The notes beneath the pieces were generated by a model. The model was not told the DNA's origin, did no database searches, and saw only the letters and a program-made list of their open reading frames with translations. 64,000 nucleotides of DNA from Annulohypoxylon bovei var. microspora (taxonomy: Eukaryota; Ascomycota; Sordariomycetes; Xylariales; Hypoxylaceae): positions 1-64,000 of the forward strand of contig MU405258.1 in the NCBI GenBank assembly GCA_022836615.1. The letters run 5' to 3'. The translations under genes were made by a program, and so were the position numbers. This document shows positions 11,419-22,973 of this stretch, one piece after another. Position 1 is the first letter of the stretch. Each line of letters opens with the position of its first letter.

Positions 11419-11947
11419 ATAATAGGTCTATCTGAATGCGCAATTGTCCAATGACTGCATTGTATTGATACGATATCGATTACTTTCTGTCTTCTAACCT
11501 TGGTGCAGAATAACGAGGAAAAATCGATGTTCATCTCTCGATTGAATCATATTAAAAGGTTATATCAGTCTAGGAGTAGATGGATTTGGTGAAATCTTGG
11601 GACGGAAAAGTGAACCATTTGCATTACCCCTTATATTTACCGGTTATGTCCGCGGCCCTTAAGGAGGGCGCCCCGGTCATCCCTCTCTCGATTACCTACT
11701 TTAAATCGGCCGAGACGGGACAACGACTTGCACTAAAGCGGAGATAAACGGTCGCGGCTTCTATTAAATACCGAAATAGTTTATGGGTGCTATTTAACAA
11801 GTGAAATACCCAAGTATTTTTCTCGGACAACATTTATCTATCATCACCTGAACAGACTGAACAGAAGCTGGATCTCGTCTCTTTTAGTTGTTCCAGCTTA
11901 GCGATTACCCACCTAAGTACAACACCCACGAAGCACTTACCTCGAGC
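11419..11947. other. Intergenic, promoter of FAD monooxygenase
   Basis: 530 bases without a gene. The reading frame that is open from 11888 has no ATG before 11948. Several CGG/CCG triplets occur between 11640 and 11760 but with no clear repeated spacing. Confidence 0.55.
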
Positions 11948-13210
11948 ATGACGCAAATAAGGGTCCTCATCAGCGGCGGCGGAATCGCCGGCAACGCCCT
12001 CGCCTTCTGGCTCGGCAGGCTAGGCCACGACGTTACCGTCGTCGAATGGTTTCCCAGCCTACGGACCACGGGGCTTCAGATCGATCTACGCGGCCACGGC
12101 GTCGAGGTCTTAAAGCGGATGGGTCTTGAACAGGCCTTTCGCTCTAAGAGCGCTCCGGAGCAGGGTGTGCAGTTGGTTAATAGCGCAGGGAAACGACAGG
12201 CATTGTTCCCCGCGAATAAGTCCGGCAAGGGGCTACAGAGCTTCACCACCGACTGGGAAATCATGAGGGGGGACCTGTGTCGCCTTTTATATGAACAGTG
12301 TAAGGATAACACCAAATACATCTTCGGGACATCAATCAAAAGCTTCGAGGAGAATGATAGCGGCATCGAGGTTCAGTTTGCGGATGGCAAGACGGACCGA
12401 TTCGATCTCTTAGTCGGCGCTGATGGCATATGGTCGAAGACTCGCAAGATGATGCTTGGCTCAGACAAGGAGGATGGTTTCGTTCCCCTACGCAACGTCT
12501 ACATCGCATACTTCACGATCCCGCGACCGATAAAAGAAGGGGAAGAGTACCTCGCGACAGCGTACATCGCCCCGGGAAGACGCGCAATCATGCTGCGAAG
12601 ACACAGCCCGGATTGGATCCAAGTCTACCTCATGTGCAAGAACAGCTCCGAGCGGCTCAAGAACGCACGCCGGGGAGACACGAAGGAGGAACGGGCGGCC
12701 TTGGCGGAGATCATGCAGGGCGCAGGATGGGAGGCGGAGGAGATCATCAAGGCTATGAAGAAGGCCGACGACTTCTACCTCGAACATATCGGCCTCGTCA
12801 AGCTAGACTCTTGGTCCCGCGGGCACGTGGCGCTCCTCGGCGACGCTGCGTACTGTCCTTCGGCAAGCACGGGAATGGGAACCACCTCTTCTATTGTGGG
12901 CGCGTATGTCCTTGCCGGCGAGATTGGGAGACACTGCAAGGAAGGGGTCGATACCAAGGATGGTCTTGCGGCCGCGCTCAAAGCTTACGAGGACAAGTTT
13001 CAGCCCTTCATGCACCAGGTACAAAAAGGGGTATCGGAGGACACGGGCTTTGGGGGGAATATGATGCCGACGACGCCGTTCGGGATCCGCATCATGAACT
13101 TTATCGCCTGGGCGATCGCCTTCTTGAGGCTAAATATTATTGGGCAGTGGTTCCTCAGGGAAGATGTTAAGTGGGATCTCCCGGAGTATAAAGATATCCT
13201 GCAGAAATAG
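11948..13210 (+). CDS. FAD-dependent monooxygenase (PHBH/TetX-like)
   Basis: Intronless, 420 residues, starting at the first ATG in frame (MTQIRVLISGGG). Seen: a dinucleotide-binding GGGIAG at residues 10-15 with the strand ending in VVE, a DG motif in LLVGADGIWSKTR near 160, and a flavin-ribose GD motif GDAAYCPSASTGMG near 297-310. This order (GxGxxG, DG, GD) defines class A flavoprotein monooxygenases. Family role: NAD(P)H-dependent hydroxylation of an aromatic or polycyclic substrate in the cytosol. The C-terminal LRLNIIGQWFLREDVKW is like bacterial TetX-type and fungal relatives. It lies 530 bases after a same-strand Zn2Cys6 regulator, which suggests but does not show control by it. Confidence 0.92.
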   Translation: MTQIRVLISGGGIAGNALAFWLGRLGHDVTVVEWFPSLRTTGLQIDLRGHGVEVLKRMGLEQAFRSKSAPEQGVQLVNSAGKRQALFPANKSGKGLQSFTTDWEIMRGDLCRLLYEQCKDNTKYIFGTSIKSFEENDSGIEVQFADGKTDRFDLLVGADGIWSKTRKMMLGSDKEDGFVPLRNVYIAYFTIPRPIKEGEEYLATAYIAPGRRAIMLRRHSPDWIQVYLMCKNSSERLKNARRGDTKEERAALAEIMQGAGWEAEEIIKAMKKADDFYLEHIGLVKLDSWSRGHVALLGDAAYCPSASTGMGTTSSIVGAYVLAGEIGRHCKEGVDTKDGLAAALKAYEDKFQPFMHQVQKGVSEDTGFGGNMMPTTPFGIRIMNFIAWAIAFLRLNIIGQWFLREDVKWDLPEYKDILQK

Positions 13211-13989
13211 GATGATGACTCGGGTTAATAGTGATATTATTTAGGTGTAAGTCTAAAGTTATATAGATTGGTAGATTGATTCTCCTCTTACTTTGTGGTT
13301 GATATATACCTAGGGAGGTACTTAGGTACTTAATGACCCCTTAATATACAGGCAGCGACTTGATGTTAGAAGACAGTGAGTATGATGCGAGAAAGGCATA
13401 CCATATGGTTGTAATTTACTCTTATTTATTTTAGTTCATAGTGGCCAGCATCGTGAAATGCAAATTACTATGGTCCTAGCTACCATTGCAACCCCTGTTT
13501 AGGGGACAAAGACACCACGATCTACATACATTGAATTTGATAATATCTCTTCTTCATATGCGATCTACGCTAACATAGAATGTTCAATTTCCCTATGAGG
13601 GAGAAAAAAGGATAAGCTCGAAATTCGTCACTACCTCTCGCATCGATTCCTCAGCTTCGCTCCTTGCTTCACGAGCCCCTGACTAGGTGCTTAGGTAGGT
13701 AAGCTATTAGCCAGCCTTAGTTGTCGCCAACCACATAGATGTCTATGGTATCTCGTAACTAACTCTAGATTATTTCGTCTATAATAGATAAGAGCTTTGC
13801 TTCGTTTGTTTACTGCCAATTGTCATTGATGACATCAACAATGACCCCATGGTCCTCATGCTGCTTTAGCCCGGAAACCACCACAACACCAACGATACCC
13901 TCAACCCCCTTAACACGAACTATACGATAGGAATCAGCCATCATTCTCTCTTCCGGAAACTCATCTTATCATCAAAGGTGGATGGGTAT
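13211..13989. other. Intergenic between convergent genes, no gene seen
   Basis: 780 bases between the 3' ends of the monooxygenase (+) and the HbpS-like gene (-). It contains TAGGTA motifs (13312-13332, 13688-13702) and no supported ORF or RNA. Confidence 0.6.
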
Positions 13990-14528
13990 TCACTTACTAG
14001 GCACACCCCCGCCGTGGATGGCATATTTCTCGGCCTGCGCCGGGCTCATTCCGAACTTAATCCGGAACGCCTCCTCGTCACCGGCGTACTTGCAATGTTG
14101 GAACCAGGTGCTAGCACCAAATCTCAGAACGGTGTTCCTCTTCCTCTGCACCCATAGCTCGTTATCCGGCATGGTGCCAGAACCCACGGCGCATTGGAAC
14201 AAGACCTGCCCACTAGCCAATGAGATAGAGATCAACGTGGGCTTCTGTGACGAGAATGGCAGAAGCCGCGCGTAGAGGTGATGTCCGAGTTCCCAGGCAT
14301 CCTCGACAGTGAACGATTCAAATAGGAACGAGTCGCACTTGGCCTTCACTTCGTCCGGCTAAGGGCGTGGTTTAGTCGAGTGACGGATTGCTAGCGTTTT
14401 GGTGGACTTACGTTTTCAGGCGGGCTGGGTATTGCGGTCGGCTCTTTGGCGTATTCTTGAGTTGTGAGGACCGCTTGAAGTCCGGACCCTGGGGCCTGGT
14501 CGCGGCGGCGGAGGACGGTTTGCGACAT
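13990..14528 (-). CDS. UPF0303 / HbpS-GlcG-like domain protein
   Basis: Two exons, 14528-14412 and 14358-13990, with a 53-nt intron (GTAAGT donor), giving 161 residues. The first exon encodes MSQTVLRRRDQAPGSG to the donor; the second opens PDEVKAKCDSF. Seen: WELGHHLYARL, ISISLASGQVLFQCAVGSGTMPDNELWVQRKRNTVLRFG and a C-terminal AIHGGGVP, the usual pattern of the PF03928 fold. Members include haem-binding HbpS and GlcG; most fungal members are uncharacterised. A role in redox or haem sensing is possible, and the setting between a flavin monooxygenase and an SDR fits oxidative metabolism, but function is not shown. Confidence 0.88.
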
Positions 14529-15555
14529 GACTTTGGAATGATTTGATGGGCGTGGATTACCTAATTATGAGTGAAGATAACCCCTCTAGGGTATAATCTT
14601 GAAAAGATCGAGTCGCTCCACTTTGGATCAGTTGAAGCCGCCATTGGCTGACCTAACATTTAGTTCTGCATATGTTTTTGAAGTTACAAATAACTAGTGG
14701 ACAAGTAATATGGAGAGGGTTAGAAGGTGTCTTAAAAGTGTAGGTAGGTAGGTATCAAGCGGGTAACGTAGAAAATACATGAAAGTTCATATTTCACATA
14801 GTTAAACTGCATATTTCGTGACATTGAAACCCTTACCTAACAGCCTAAGTACCTACCCCAGGCAGGCAAGTGTGTCCGCGTAACTCCATGACATCAAGCT
14901 GGACGCTTTTCATGAAATGATATTCGTCTCCAAAATTAAATCCAAATAATACCACAGGTAGGCTGGCAGGCTGGTAAGTAGGTAGGTAGGTAGGTAGATA
15001 TCTTAAAGTCACATTGTCTTGAAGTCCCCTAACACCGATGACGAGGCTTGTCATCTCGGATTTGACCATAGTACCCTTGTCCCCTAACACCGATGACGAG
15101 GCTTGTCATCTCGGATTTAGGCGTACCATAGTACCCTTGTCCCCCGAATATGAATTCTGATTGGCCACTGAGCCCTAACACCACCGCAACAGGGTATATT
15201 TGCTTTCCATTTTAGGTCTTCATTCTGTAAGAGACCCAAGTTAACACATTGCTCAAAACCAGCACACGAAGCTGGTTGATGACAAATGAACAACAGCCCC
15301 CTATCAGATTATCAACGTACAAGTGAATTTCATCGCTTTGAAATACACATCTTGCACTGCTGTCTCTTGCAAATATGTATAAGCAAGTAGAATAGCCAGC
15401 TAGGTAGAAGAAATGAACAGTTTGACTCGCATCGGCATTTCTAGTGACACTCTCTCTATCATCCTGTCACCCCTTGCTTCTCTTGCCCACGTCTAAAAAA
15501 AAAAAACTTTCTCATACCTAGCAATTCATTCCAAATTACCTAGTTAGTTGTAACC
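14529..15555. other. Divergent intergenic region with short repeats
   Basis: About 1 kb between the HbpS-like gene (-) and the SDR (+). It holds TAGG microsatellites (14739-14754 and about 14970-14998) and a 55-bp tandem duplication at 15026-15140, listed separately. An A-run at 15497-15506 and a CT-rich leader precede the SDR start. No gene supported. Confidence 0.6.
15026..15140. repeat. 55-bp tandem duplication containing an inverted repeat
   Basis: A 38-base core beginning CCCCTAACACCGATGACGAG is identical at 15026-15063 and 15081-15118. Each copy is followed by CATAGTACCCTTGT, so the period is 55 bases, with a small indel in the second spacer. Inside each core GATGAC and GTCATC face each other across seven bases, giving a small stem. 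About 420-530 bases upstream of the SDR start. Confidence 0.85.
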
Positions 15556-16731
15556 ATGAACGAAGACCCGAGAACAGCTAGCGAGCTCGCCGTTACGTAC
15601 GAGTCTCAGATCAAGGGCAAGATCGTTCTCACCACCGGAGTGTCCCCGGGCGGATTAGGGGCAGCCTTCGTTCTCGGCATCGCGCGCTCTCAGCCAGCGC
15701 TGCTCATCCTGGCGGGTCGTAACCACGCCAAGATCCAGCAGACCGCCGACGCTGTCTCCGCGACCGGCGTCAAGATTCGCATTCTGGAGCTCGACTTGAT
15801 CTCACTAGCCTCAGTTCGGGCTTCGGCCGAGAAAGTCAATGCCTGGGACGACGTGCCTCGCATCGACGTGCTGGTCAACAATGCCGGCGTGATGGCCGTC
15901 GACTGGGCTCGTTCTCCCGAAGGTTACGATAGCCAGCTTGTGGTCAATCACCTGGGCCCCTTTTTGTTCACCAACCTCATCATGGGCAAGATGCTGAAGT
16001 CGCCTGCACCTCGCATAGTTAACGTAACTAGTGGGGGTCATCGACTGAGCCCTTTCCGCTTTGATGATTATAACTTTCGTGTGGGTTGCCAGCCCGCTCC
16101 TTTTAAGATCGTATCATGCATATAGGTTCGATAGCTGATTATTCTGCAGGACGGCGAGTATTACCATAAGTGGCTGAGCTATGGCCAATCAAAGACGGCC
16201 AACATGCTCATGACCAGCTCCCTGGCCGAGAAGCTCGGCACGAAGCACAAGCTTTCGTCGTTCAGCGTCCACCCGGGCGTCATCCCATCGAACCTATCAT
16301 CTCATCTGAAACTGTTCGGCGACGACGATTCCGATATGATATCTATGCGTGAGTTGGGCTACGTCAGGCTGCAGGACAATAAATATAACTAACGTTTGTT
16401 ATTGGACAGGAGATATCGATCGCGTTATGGGAAATGGTATTGGATGGACCGGCTTCGATGATGTCCTACCCTGCTCTCCTGAAGTTGGCGCAAACGTGTA
16501 TGTCTATGGAGCCTTTGATCCCGATGTTGCAGGTAAGTGTATTATTCGTCTTTAATTACCATAAATGACACTTAGCTAATCTTTGAAGCCCATAACGGCG
16601 CATTCCTCTTGAGTTGCCGTTTGGCAGATCCCTGGAAAGATACTGTCCGACCATGGGCAACTAGCTCGGTTGAGGCCGAAAGGCTGTGGAAGCTCAGTGA
16701 GAGGCTTGTCGGTCAGGAGTTCATGTACTGA
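15556..16731 (+). CDS. Short-chain dehydrogenase/reductase (retinol dehydrogenase/WWOX-like)
   Basis: Four exons, 15556-16080, 16150-16348, 16410-16532 and 16589-16731, giving 329 residues; all three introns keep frame. Seen: a cofactor motif TTGVSPGGLG near residue 27, a strand motif LVNNAGVMA near 107, a VNVTSGGHR serine strand near 155, and the catalytic YGQSK in exon 2 (Tyr and Lys four apart). FSVHPGVIPSNLS and a C-terminal AHNGAFLLSCRLADPW match fungal members of this subgroup. Family role: NADP(H)-dependent oxidoreductase on a small alcohol or ketone, cytosolic, substrate unknown. It has the most introns of this metabolic group. Same neighbourhood as the regulator and monooxygenase. 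Confidence 0.9.
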
Positions 16732-17264
16732 AATAGAACAGGCTCAAGTGATACGACATGCAAAGCGCCGAGTACCTATCTACTCTACACCGGTTACATA
16801 TCAAATGTCTCACATTTTGTCAACAGCCAATCATTGACTTTAACATTATGTCGAGATCCAATGAGGGCTTGCATGTAATCTTGATGGTTCAAGCCACAGG
16901 TAGATACCTATACTATGAGGATAATGAGGCTTTCCGGTGAGAGAATTAAGTACATTGCAGCATTATCATTTTGTAATTATCCAATACCATGTCGCTCTCA
17001 CTACAGTAGTTCAAGTCTGCCTAAAAGTCACCTGTAGAAAAATACTTGCCTGTCCTGCTCCAAGGAGTATAGTAATAAATACACTCGCCATTCCTCTCTT
17101 TCCCAGCATTGCTATTTTTTCCCTACAAAATATTTGGCCTTATTTACATCACGTATCTATATGTATTGAAGCAATTAATGTGAAACTCCAATTCACCATT
17201 ACAGCAAGCTTTATATCTGTCCATTCTACTCACCACTGCCACACCATTCGCATTTCAAAAAACC
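16732..17264. other. Intergenic, no gene seen
   Basis: About 530 bases. A 120-residue frame from 16937 overlaps the probable leader of the ankyrin gene and resembles no family. CT-rich stretches just before 17265 fit a promoter and 5' UTR. Confidence 0.55.
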
Positions 17265-20200
17265 ATGCAATCCAAACAGATCGCATCCTCAATTGCTAAA
17301 AAGGTCTCTGATGAAGAATGGAATGGTTGGCAGGATTTCATCTATAAGAAATTTCTCGTCGAAGGTCTTTCGTATGATACAACCCTCGACGAGTTACGAC
17401 AGCGGAACCCTCATGTAACGTACGTTTAGCTATTATTATGACTGGCTTGACCTCTAACACCTTTTAGACTAGGTCAGCTTCGGACTAAAATCAACCAATG
17501 GGGTTTCCACAAGAACTTAAGTGCCAAAGACTGGCAATATATCGGCCACAGAATCCAAGAGAGGACATCTCAGGGAAAAGACTCCGCTATTATCCTAGCT
17601 GGAATTCGTTTCACCTCGGAGAATGTAAAGAAGCAAACCGAACGGCACAAGGTCGTTACCCTCTACAATAAATTTAACCAGCGTAAGTTATTATCTTTAT
17701 TCACCAAGACAACAACCTTAGAACAAATTAGTTAACGTTTACTTAGCTCCGAGTCCTCGGCCCCCTGATGAAGAACTTCCCCTTTACATTTGCACGCCTC
17801 GAGCCACGTCCCCTGTCCCCACTTCGCACTATGAATGGCCCAAGAAACTTCCATGGACCCGATTCAACGAGACTCTGTTACCGGAGTTAATGTCAGGGCT
17901 TCGGTTATTGCCAGATGAAGAGACAAGGGCGGCAGTCACTGCATCTGATTCTCAACAAAGACAGCCGCGCAAGAAGCGTCGAACCAATGTTGTCACACCA
18001 GCAGCACGGGCTGCCTTCGAAAATCTCGTGCGACGAAGTATGGAGATTGTGATAGGTTCTGAAGAACTCACCCATACCCTTCTGCTGAAAAAGAGCGTTG
18101 ATCGCATCGCCAGCCGCTTCGATGAAGTCATTCTAGAAACATATCACGACGAAAATCTCAGACGAGCCGTTGTATTATCCGGTGGTGCCCGATCTGATGT
18201 GCAAAAAGAAATTCTAAAAATCTTTCTATTTCTAATATCAAACCGTCTCATCATGAATTCCGGTGATCGGAACCCTTATATTCCTGATGCACAAGCATTT
18301 GTGGATATCTTTCGCTTTTCTGGGCTAGCCGAACCGTATATGCTATCAAGGATGGTTGAACTTTCGCGTCGCAGCCCGACCTTGAGTGCCGTGATTGATC
18401 GGTTATATGAAGCAGCAGTCAACACAGAAACGGTTGATCTTGTCGTGAAATTACTTAAGGCCGATGATCGAATTGACGTTGATCGACCTATAGGCCGAGT
18501 ATGGTGGAACACCTTACACGACAGTTATGGAGCCTGGTCAGGGCTAGAATTTGCACTTCTGCGCGGCTCTTTGGAACTCGCATACCAAATGATCCAAGCT
18601 GGAGCCGTTATCAATTATAGGCCTACAGGACGATACCCACTTCTAGAACTTGCCATGTGTCCGGAACCCGATGTATCTATTCAACTTATTCAATTGCTAC
18701 TGAAGAACGGTCTGGATATGAAAGATCAGGGACCTGGAATATTGCATTTAGCGATTGCAAAAGGCAGTATCGACTTGATTGATATCCTGCATAAGTCCGG
18801 GGTAGACTCTACTTCAATTTGTCTTGCGAATAGATTCGATACTTCTCCAATATGGTTTCCACGTCTAGGTTTTTATTTTACATACGAATTGGAGTGTTTA
18901 AGCATCCTTTCAGTGGCTGCCTCCTTCCTTAAACTCGCATACCGGCCCGACGCAGATGTTGACCACCGTACCGCTCTGAGGCTAGTGAAACACATTCTCA
19001 ACATATGCGGTCCGGACTTCGATATTGATAACAAGCTCAAGTCTGAGGCTATGATATTTGCAGCTGGATATGGATCCACGGAAATTGTATCATTTCTATA
19101 CCAAAGCGGGGCACAGGTCAACGCAATCAATGGCTTTTTGAGTCCAGTCTACGCCGCGGTGGAAAATGCTCAAGTTGAATGCTGCCGACTACTTATAGAG
19201 CTTGGGGGTTCTGCTCAAGCTGATTGGCGTCCTGTGGTGAGATGGGATAGGACAATTGAGTCGGTTTTTGTATCCCCGCTACATGCCGCAGTCAGCCATA
19301 ACTCGTGCGAGCTAGTAGATCTCCTGCTTCAGAGTGGAGTGGACGTCAATACTCCGTGCGATGTGAACATTAACAGAGAACCTTTTCGTAAAGCCGGTTT
19401 CGAAAAACAAGTAAGGTATGAATACGGGAGGAAGAGTACCAAGTCCCCACTTGAATTTGCAGTGGAAATTGGTTCTTGGGAAGTCGCGCTCCTCCTTCTC
19501 GACTGGGGGGCTACCTCTACAAATTGCAATTTATCTCTGGCAGCAGAAGAAGGACAATCTCTTTTGATTGGAAGATTTCTTGAGCTCATAGCAGACTCGG
19601 ACAAGACTATACCGCATTATTACGATGTACTTGAAGCATCAATCCGCAATGGCCACGAATCAATCGCACTACAGTTACTTGAATTCAGAGCAGAATCGGA
19701 CAAGACTACACCCCAGTATCACAATGCACTCGAAGCATCGACCCGCAATCGTCGCGAACCATCCGCACTACACTTGCTTGAATCAGGCGTACCAGCTGAC
19801 AATTCCACCATGAGCCTCGCTTTGAGATTTGGGCAGTATCACATTATTATGAAGCTAGTTGAGACTGGAAGCAAACTCACTGGACCAGAACTTGCCGCAG
19901 TTTTCCGAATCCCAGATGCTTCCAAGGTACAATCTCTTATAAAGCATTACTCCCCAAACACTTTCATCAGAGAACGGAGTCAAGATGGAAGAAGCTTTCT
20001 AGAGACTGCTGTATTGAGTCACAACATAGACGTTATCCAATTTGCGCTCTCACTCGACACCCTCTTCTACGATTCAGGGGCATTGTGTGCGGTAACGCTT
20101 TCTGTTGTCGAATCATCGTCTTCTGAGATGATTGAAATATTAGGAGAAATCATTCGAAGGCGGGATTTCATAAGCCAACCATGTCCCTTCTATGATCGGA

Positions 20201-21747
20201 TCCTAGAGGATACGGCCATCTCCATCGCTGCCCACTACGACAGGGTTGACATTATTAAGCAGATTGGAACACTCGGCGAATATACGATGGAAGCCGCAGT
20301 TATTCCAGACCTTTTGCTTTGGAAATATTCAGAATATAACTATACTCCTGAATATGTTTCTATGCTTGTGGACCGTAAATGGCTTATCCCTCTAGCTACC
20401 TTAAAGGAGTGGGATAATTGGCACGACCCTAATAGAATACTAATGTCCCCTTTATTCTTGGCTATCAAAAATGGAAGCGAAACTGCCGTCGAAACACTTC
20501 TCGATCTAGGATACAAACCTGACGCTCATTCACTCAAGGCCGCCATATACCATGATATATCGACGGGCTTAACAACAAGGCTTGTAAAAGAGTGCACGGA
20601 TATAAATGGAATCAACCTTATCGAAATGCATGACGGTGATACACCACTCCATATAGCCGCTTCACGGGGTCGATTAGACTTGGTAAAAGTCTTGTTGGAC
20701 ACCGGGGCTAAGCCAAACTCCGGGTCTTGGCAACGTTGTAATAAAATGCTCTGTGAGGTTATCTCTCGTAAAAGGTCCGACATTCTTGATATCTTATGCC
20801 AATCAGGCATTGACATCAATCGTACACCGTCTATTAGAAAATTTGGGGATACACCACTGCAAACTGCAGCTTCATTTGGATATATCGGTATAGTACGTCG
20901 TCTCCTTGCTTGCGGTGCTGACCCGAACGCACACGGGGCAATTCGTGAAGGAATGACAGCCCTAGAGGCAGCAGCAAAGTCTGGTCGTCTCGATACAGTT
21001 CAGCTTTTGCTGGAGCTTGGTGCTACTACAGAGGGTCGCGGACAACTTAATTATCTTTTGGCAGTGCATCGCGCAACGGAAAATGGATATTCAGCTGTTG
21101 CGGAACTGCTAAGATCGCATCGAGTGTGGACGGAAGATGACAGGGAGATATTTCGAGAACTTGAGCGACAAAACTACGATCTATCTTCTACTGTTTTTAT
21201 TCACCGGGACAGATACACGAGAGAGGACACAGCTGAAGTGCTAATGCGTGCGGCCGAGATGCAAAAAAAAATCGTAGGATGGAGAATAAAAGTCGTGGAA
21301 ATAAGTTTCGGCAATATTACTGAAATAGGGATAAATCAACTGGATGGAGAGCGACAAACTATCGCGAAACCACAGGTCCTAAATTATATAAGACCTGGTG
21401 CGATTATGCTAAACAACCAAGAAGACTTAGCCAATGGAAGCAAGACCCTGTGTCCGGCTCCGGATATCCTCCAAAAGGGTACAGAAACGTTAAACCAGTC
21501 AACTGAGATGCAAATCATTTTACCAGACACAGATGACACCGCAGATTTGCAGCCACAGGAAGAGGTTGGAGAATCGCATGCCACATCTGATACTGACATG
21601 TGTTTTGAGAAGACAGGAGGGTCCCTCTGTACTAGCTACCCGGAGCCACACGATGAGGCAGTGGAGGATCAAGAAAGGAGGTGTGAGATTTTGGCCGACA
21701 TGTTAGGGGAAAGAGAAGCACCATTTCGGCCAACGGAGTGGAAATGA
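17265..21747 (+). CDS. Clr5-domain ankyrin-repeat protein, large
   Basis: Three exons, 17265-17419, 17468-17682 and 17747-21747, giving 1456 residues. Exons 1-2 encode the Clr5 N-terminal domain: DEEWNGWQDFIYKKFLVEG, then LDELRQRNPHVTLGQLRTKINQWGFHKN, the usual W..W....I and QL...I..WGF.KN pattern. A basic stretch (QPRKKRRTN) near residue 226 could be a nuclear signal. From about residue 450 to 1290 there are many ankyrin units, most degenerate, with the clearest at DTPLHIAASRGRLDLVKVLLDTGA and TPLQTAASFGYIGIVRRLLACGADPN. The tail is acidic and unstructured. Two adjacent units (19591-19789) are a recent 99-base, 33-residue tandem duplication. Family role: Clr5 proteins are fungal, often subtelomeric or rapidly evolving; function unclear. 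No NACHT or NB-ARC is present, so it is not a complete NLR. Confidence 0.9.
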
Positions 21748-21806
21748 TGAGGCTTAGAAAAGAAGAGTAAGGGTACCTACTCTATTCTATACATGTCAGT
21801 TCTTTC

Positions 21807-22973
21807 TCATGGGCGGACATCTATTTCTAGCTCTTGTGTCCACTTCTCAGCCTCCTGCGCCAAGCCCGGATCATACAGCAACGCAATTCCCCTCCATCTC
21901 CACGTGTGAGCGACTAGTTGCTCTAGATTTCTCCAGGCGGCAGCTTGGCTCGCTCTGATTCCGGCAGCCGCTTCGCGTTCATTTTTTGGGTCAGATCGAG
22001 AACCTTCTTGATGCGGCCCTGGCGGCAGGCCTTCCACTGTGCGGCTGCCCTGTCTAGCGGTACATCTGGCGAGAGCTTAGAGATCAGAGTGGCTAGCCCT
22101 CTCACATCTTTGAAAGTCTGGTTGGCACTCTGGCAGGCAGTGGGGGGGATTATGTGCGCTGCATCGCCAACCAGGATAATTCTCTTAGACTCGGAAAGCC
22201 ACGATTCTAAGGGCGAGATGCCATAGAACGCCCAGAATCCCATTCGGTCGACCGGAACAGCCTCCAAAGCAAACTGGACCACATCCAGCCAGTCAGTCTT
22301 GTTCTCCTGGAGCATGCCATACAATTTTTGCTTATCCTGCTGAGTCCAGCTCCGTAAACCGTCGCTGAGACCCGACGAAGAGCTCGGATCCGTCCAGCCT
22401 CTGCAAGACGAGCAGGAACGCGCCTAGTTTCGCCGTAACAGTCGCAGGCAGGTTGTAACCGTCCGGGATACGGAGCTGGGATCTTTTCACGACGCTATTT
22501 ATGCCCATAAAACCTGCATAGATTGGCCTTACTTCCGGTAAGAAGGTCCCGCATACAGTTGAGTGGATGCCATTCGCCCCGATCAGAATAGGTGCAGATG
22601 CAGTCTGGCCATTTGGAAAAGTAAAATCTCCTTTGTTTGGGCCGTTGGTAATGGTGGTTAGTTTACTTTCATAGTGAATTGGGATGTGGCGCTCTCGCAG
22701 CATTGCCTTCATCTCGTCTAAGAGTTCCTTGCGCATGATACGGATAGCCTCATAACCAAAGTAATATTTATCAGTGTTCTAGTCCTGACCGTCTTTGAAA
22801 GTGAGGACGTCAAACTGCAACGAGTTATCACAGACGCGTTTACAGACGCCGACGCTGTCAAGGACACGCAAGACGTTGGGGGAGAGCATAATACCACCAC
22901 CTTCCTCGGAGCGGGCCTCCTAGACGGCGGAAGGAATATCCAGGTCGTGCAGTGCGAAAGCAAAAGCGAGGCC
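21807..22973 (-). pseudogene. Decayed FAD-dependent monooxygenase
   Basis: Reading from 22973 down, a family-typical sequence is broken several times. It starts GLAFAFALHDLDIPSAV, hits TAG (22922-22920), continues EARSEEGGGIMLSPNVLRVLDS, hits TAG (22781-22779), then reads RKELLDEMKAMLRERHIPIHYES through GANGIHSTV (the DG motif, D replaced by N) to FTELDSAG. There a deletion and frameshift (near 22330) precede MLQENKTDWLDVVQ and GDAAHIIPPTACQSANQ (GD motif). A last frameshift near 21935 separates LPPGE from ALLYDPGLAQEAEKW. The N-terminal Rossmann motif is missing. Two stops and at least two frame breaks make it non-functional. It belongs to a different monooxygenase subgroup from the gene at 11948 and is not a duplicate of it. 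Confidence 0.85.

Noticed and set aside
14970..15140. CRISPR-like direct repeats
   Set aside because: Only two copies, immediately adjacent without spacers, in a eukaryotic context; it is a simple tandem duplication.
9079..16731. Secondary-metabolite biosynthetic cluster
   Set aside because: No polyketide synthase, peptide synthetase, terpene cyclase or prenyltransferase in the window.
17265..21747. NLR-type non-self recognition protein
   Set aside because: Ankyrin repeats are present but no NACHT or NB-ARC P-loop was found; the N-terminal domain is Clr5.
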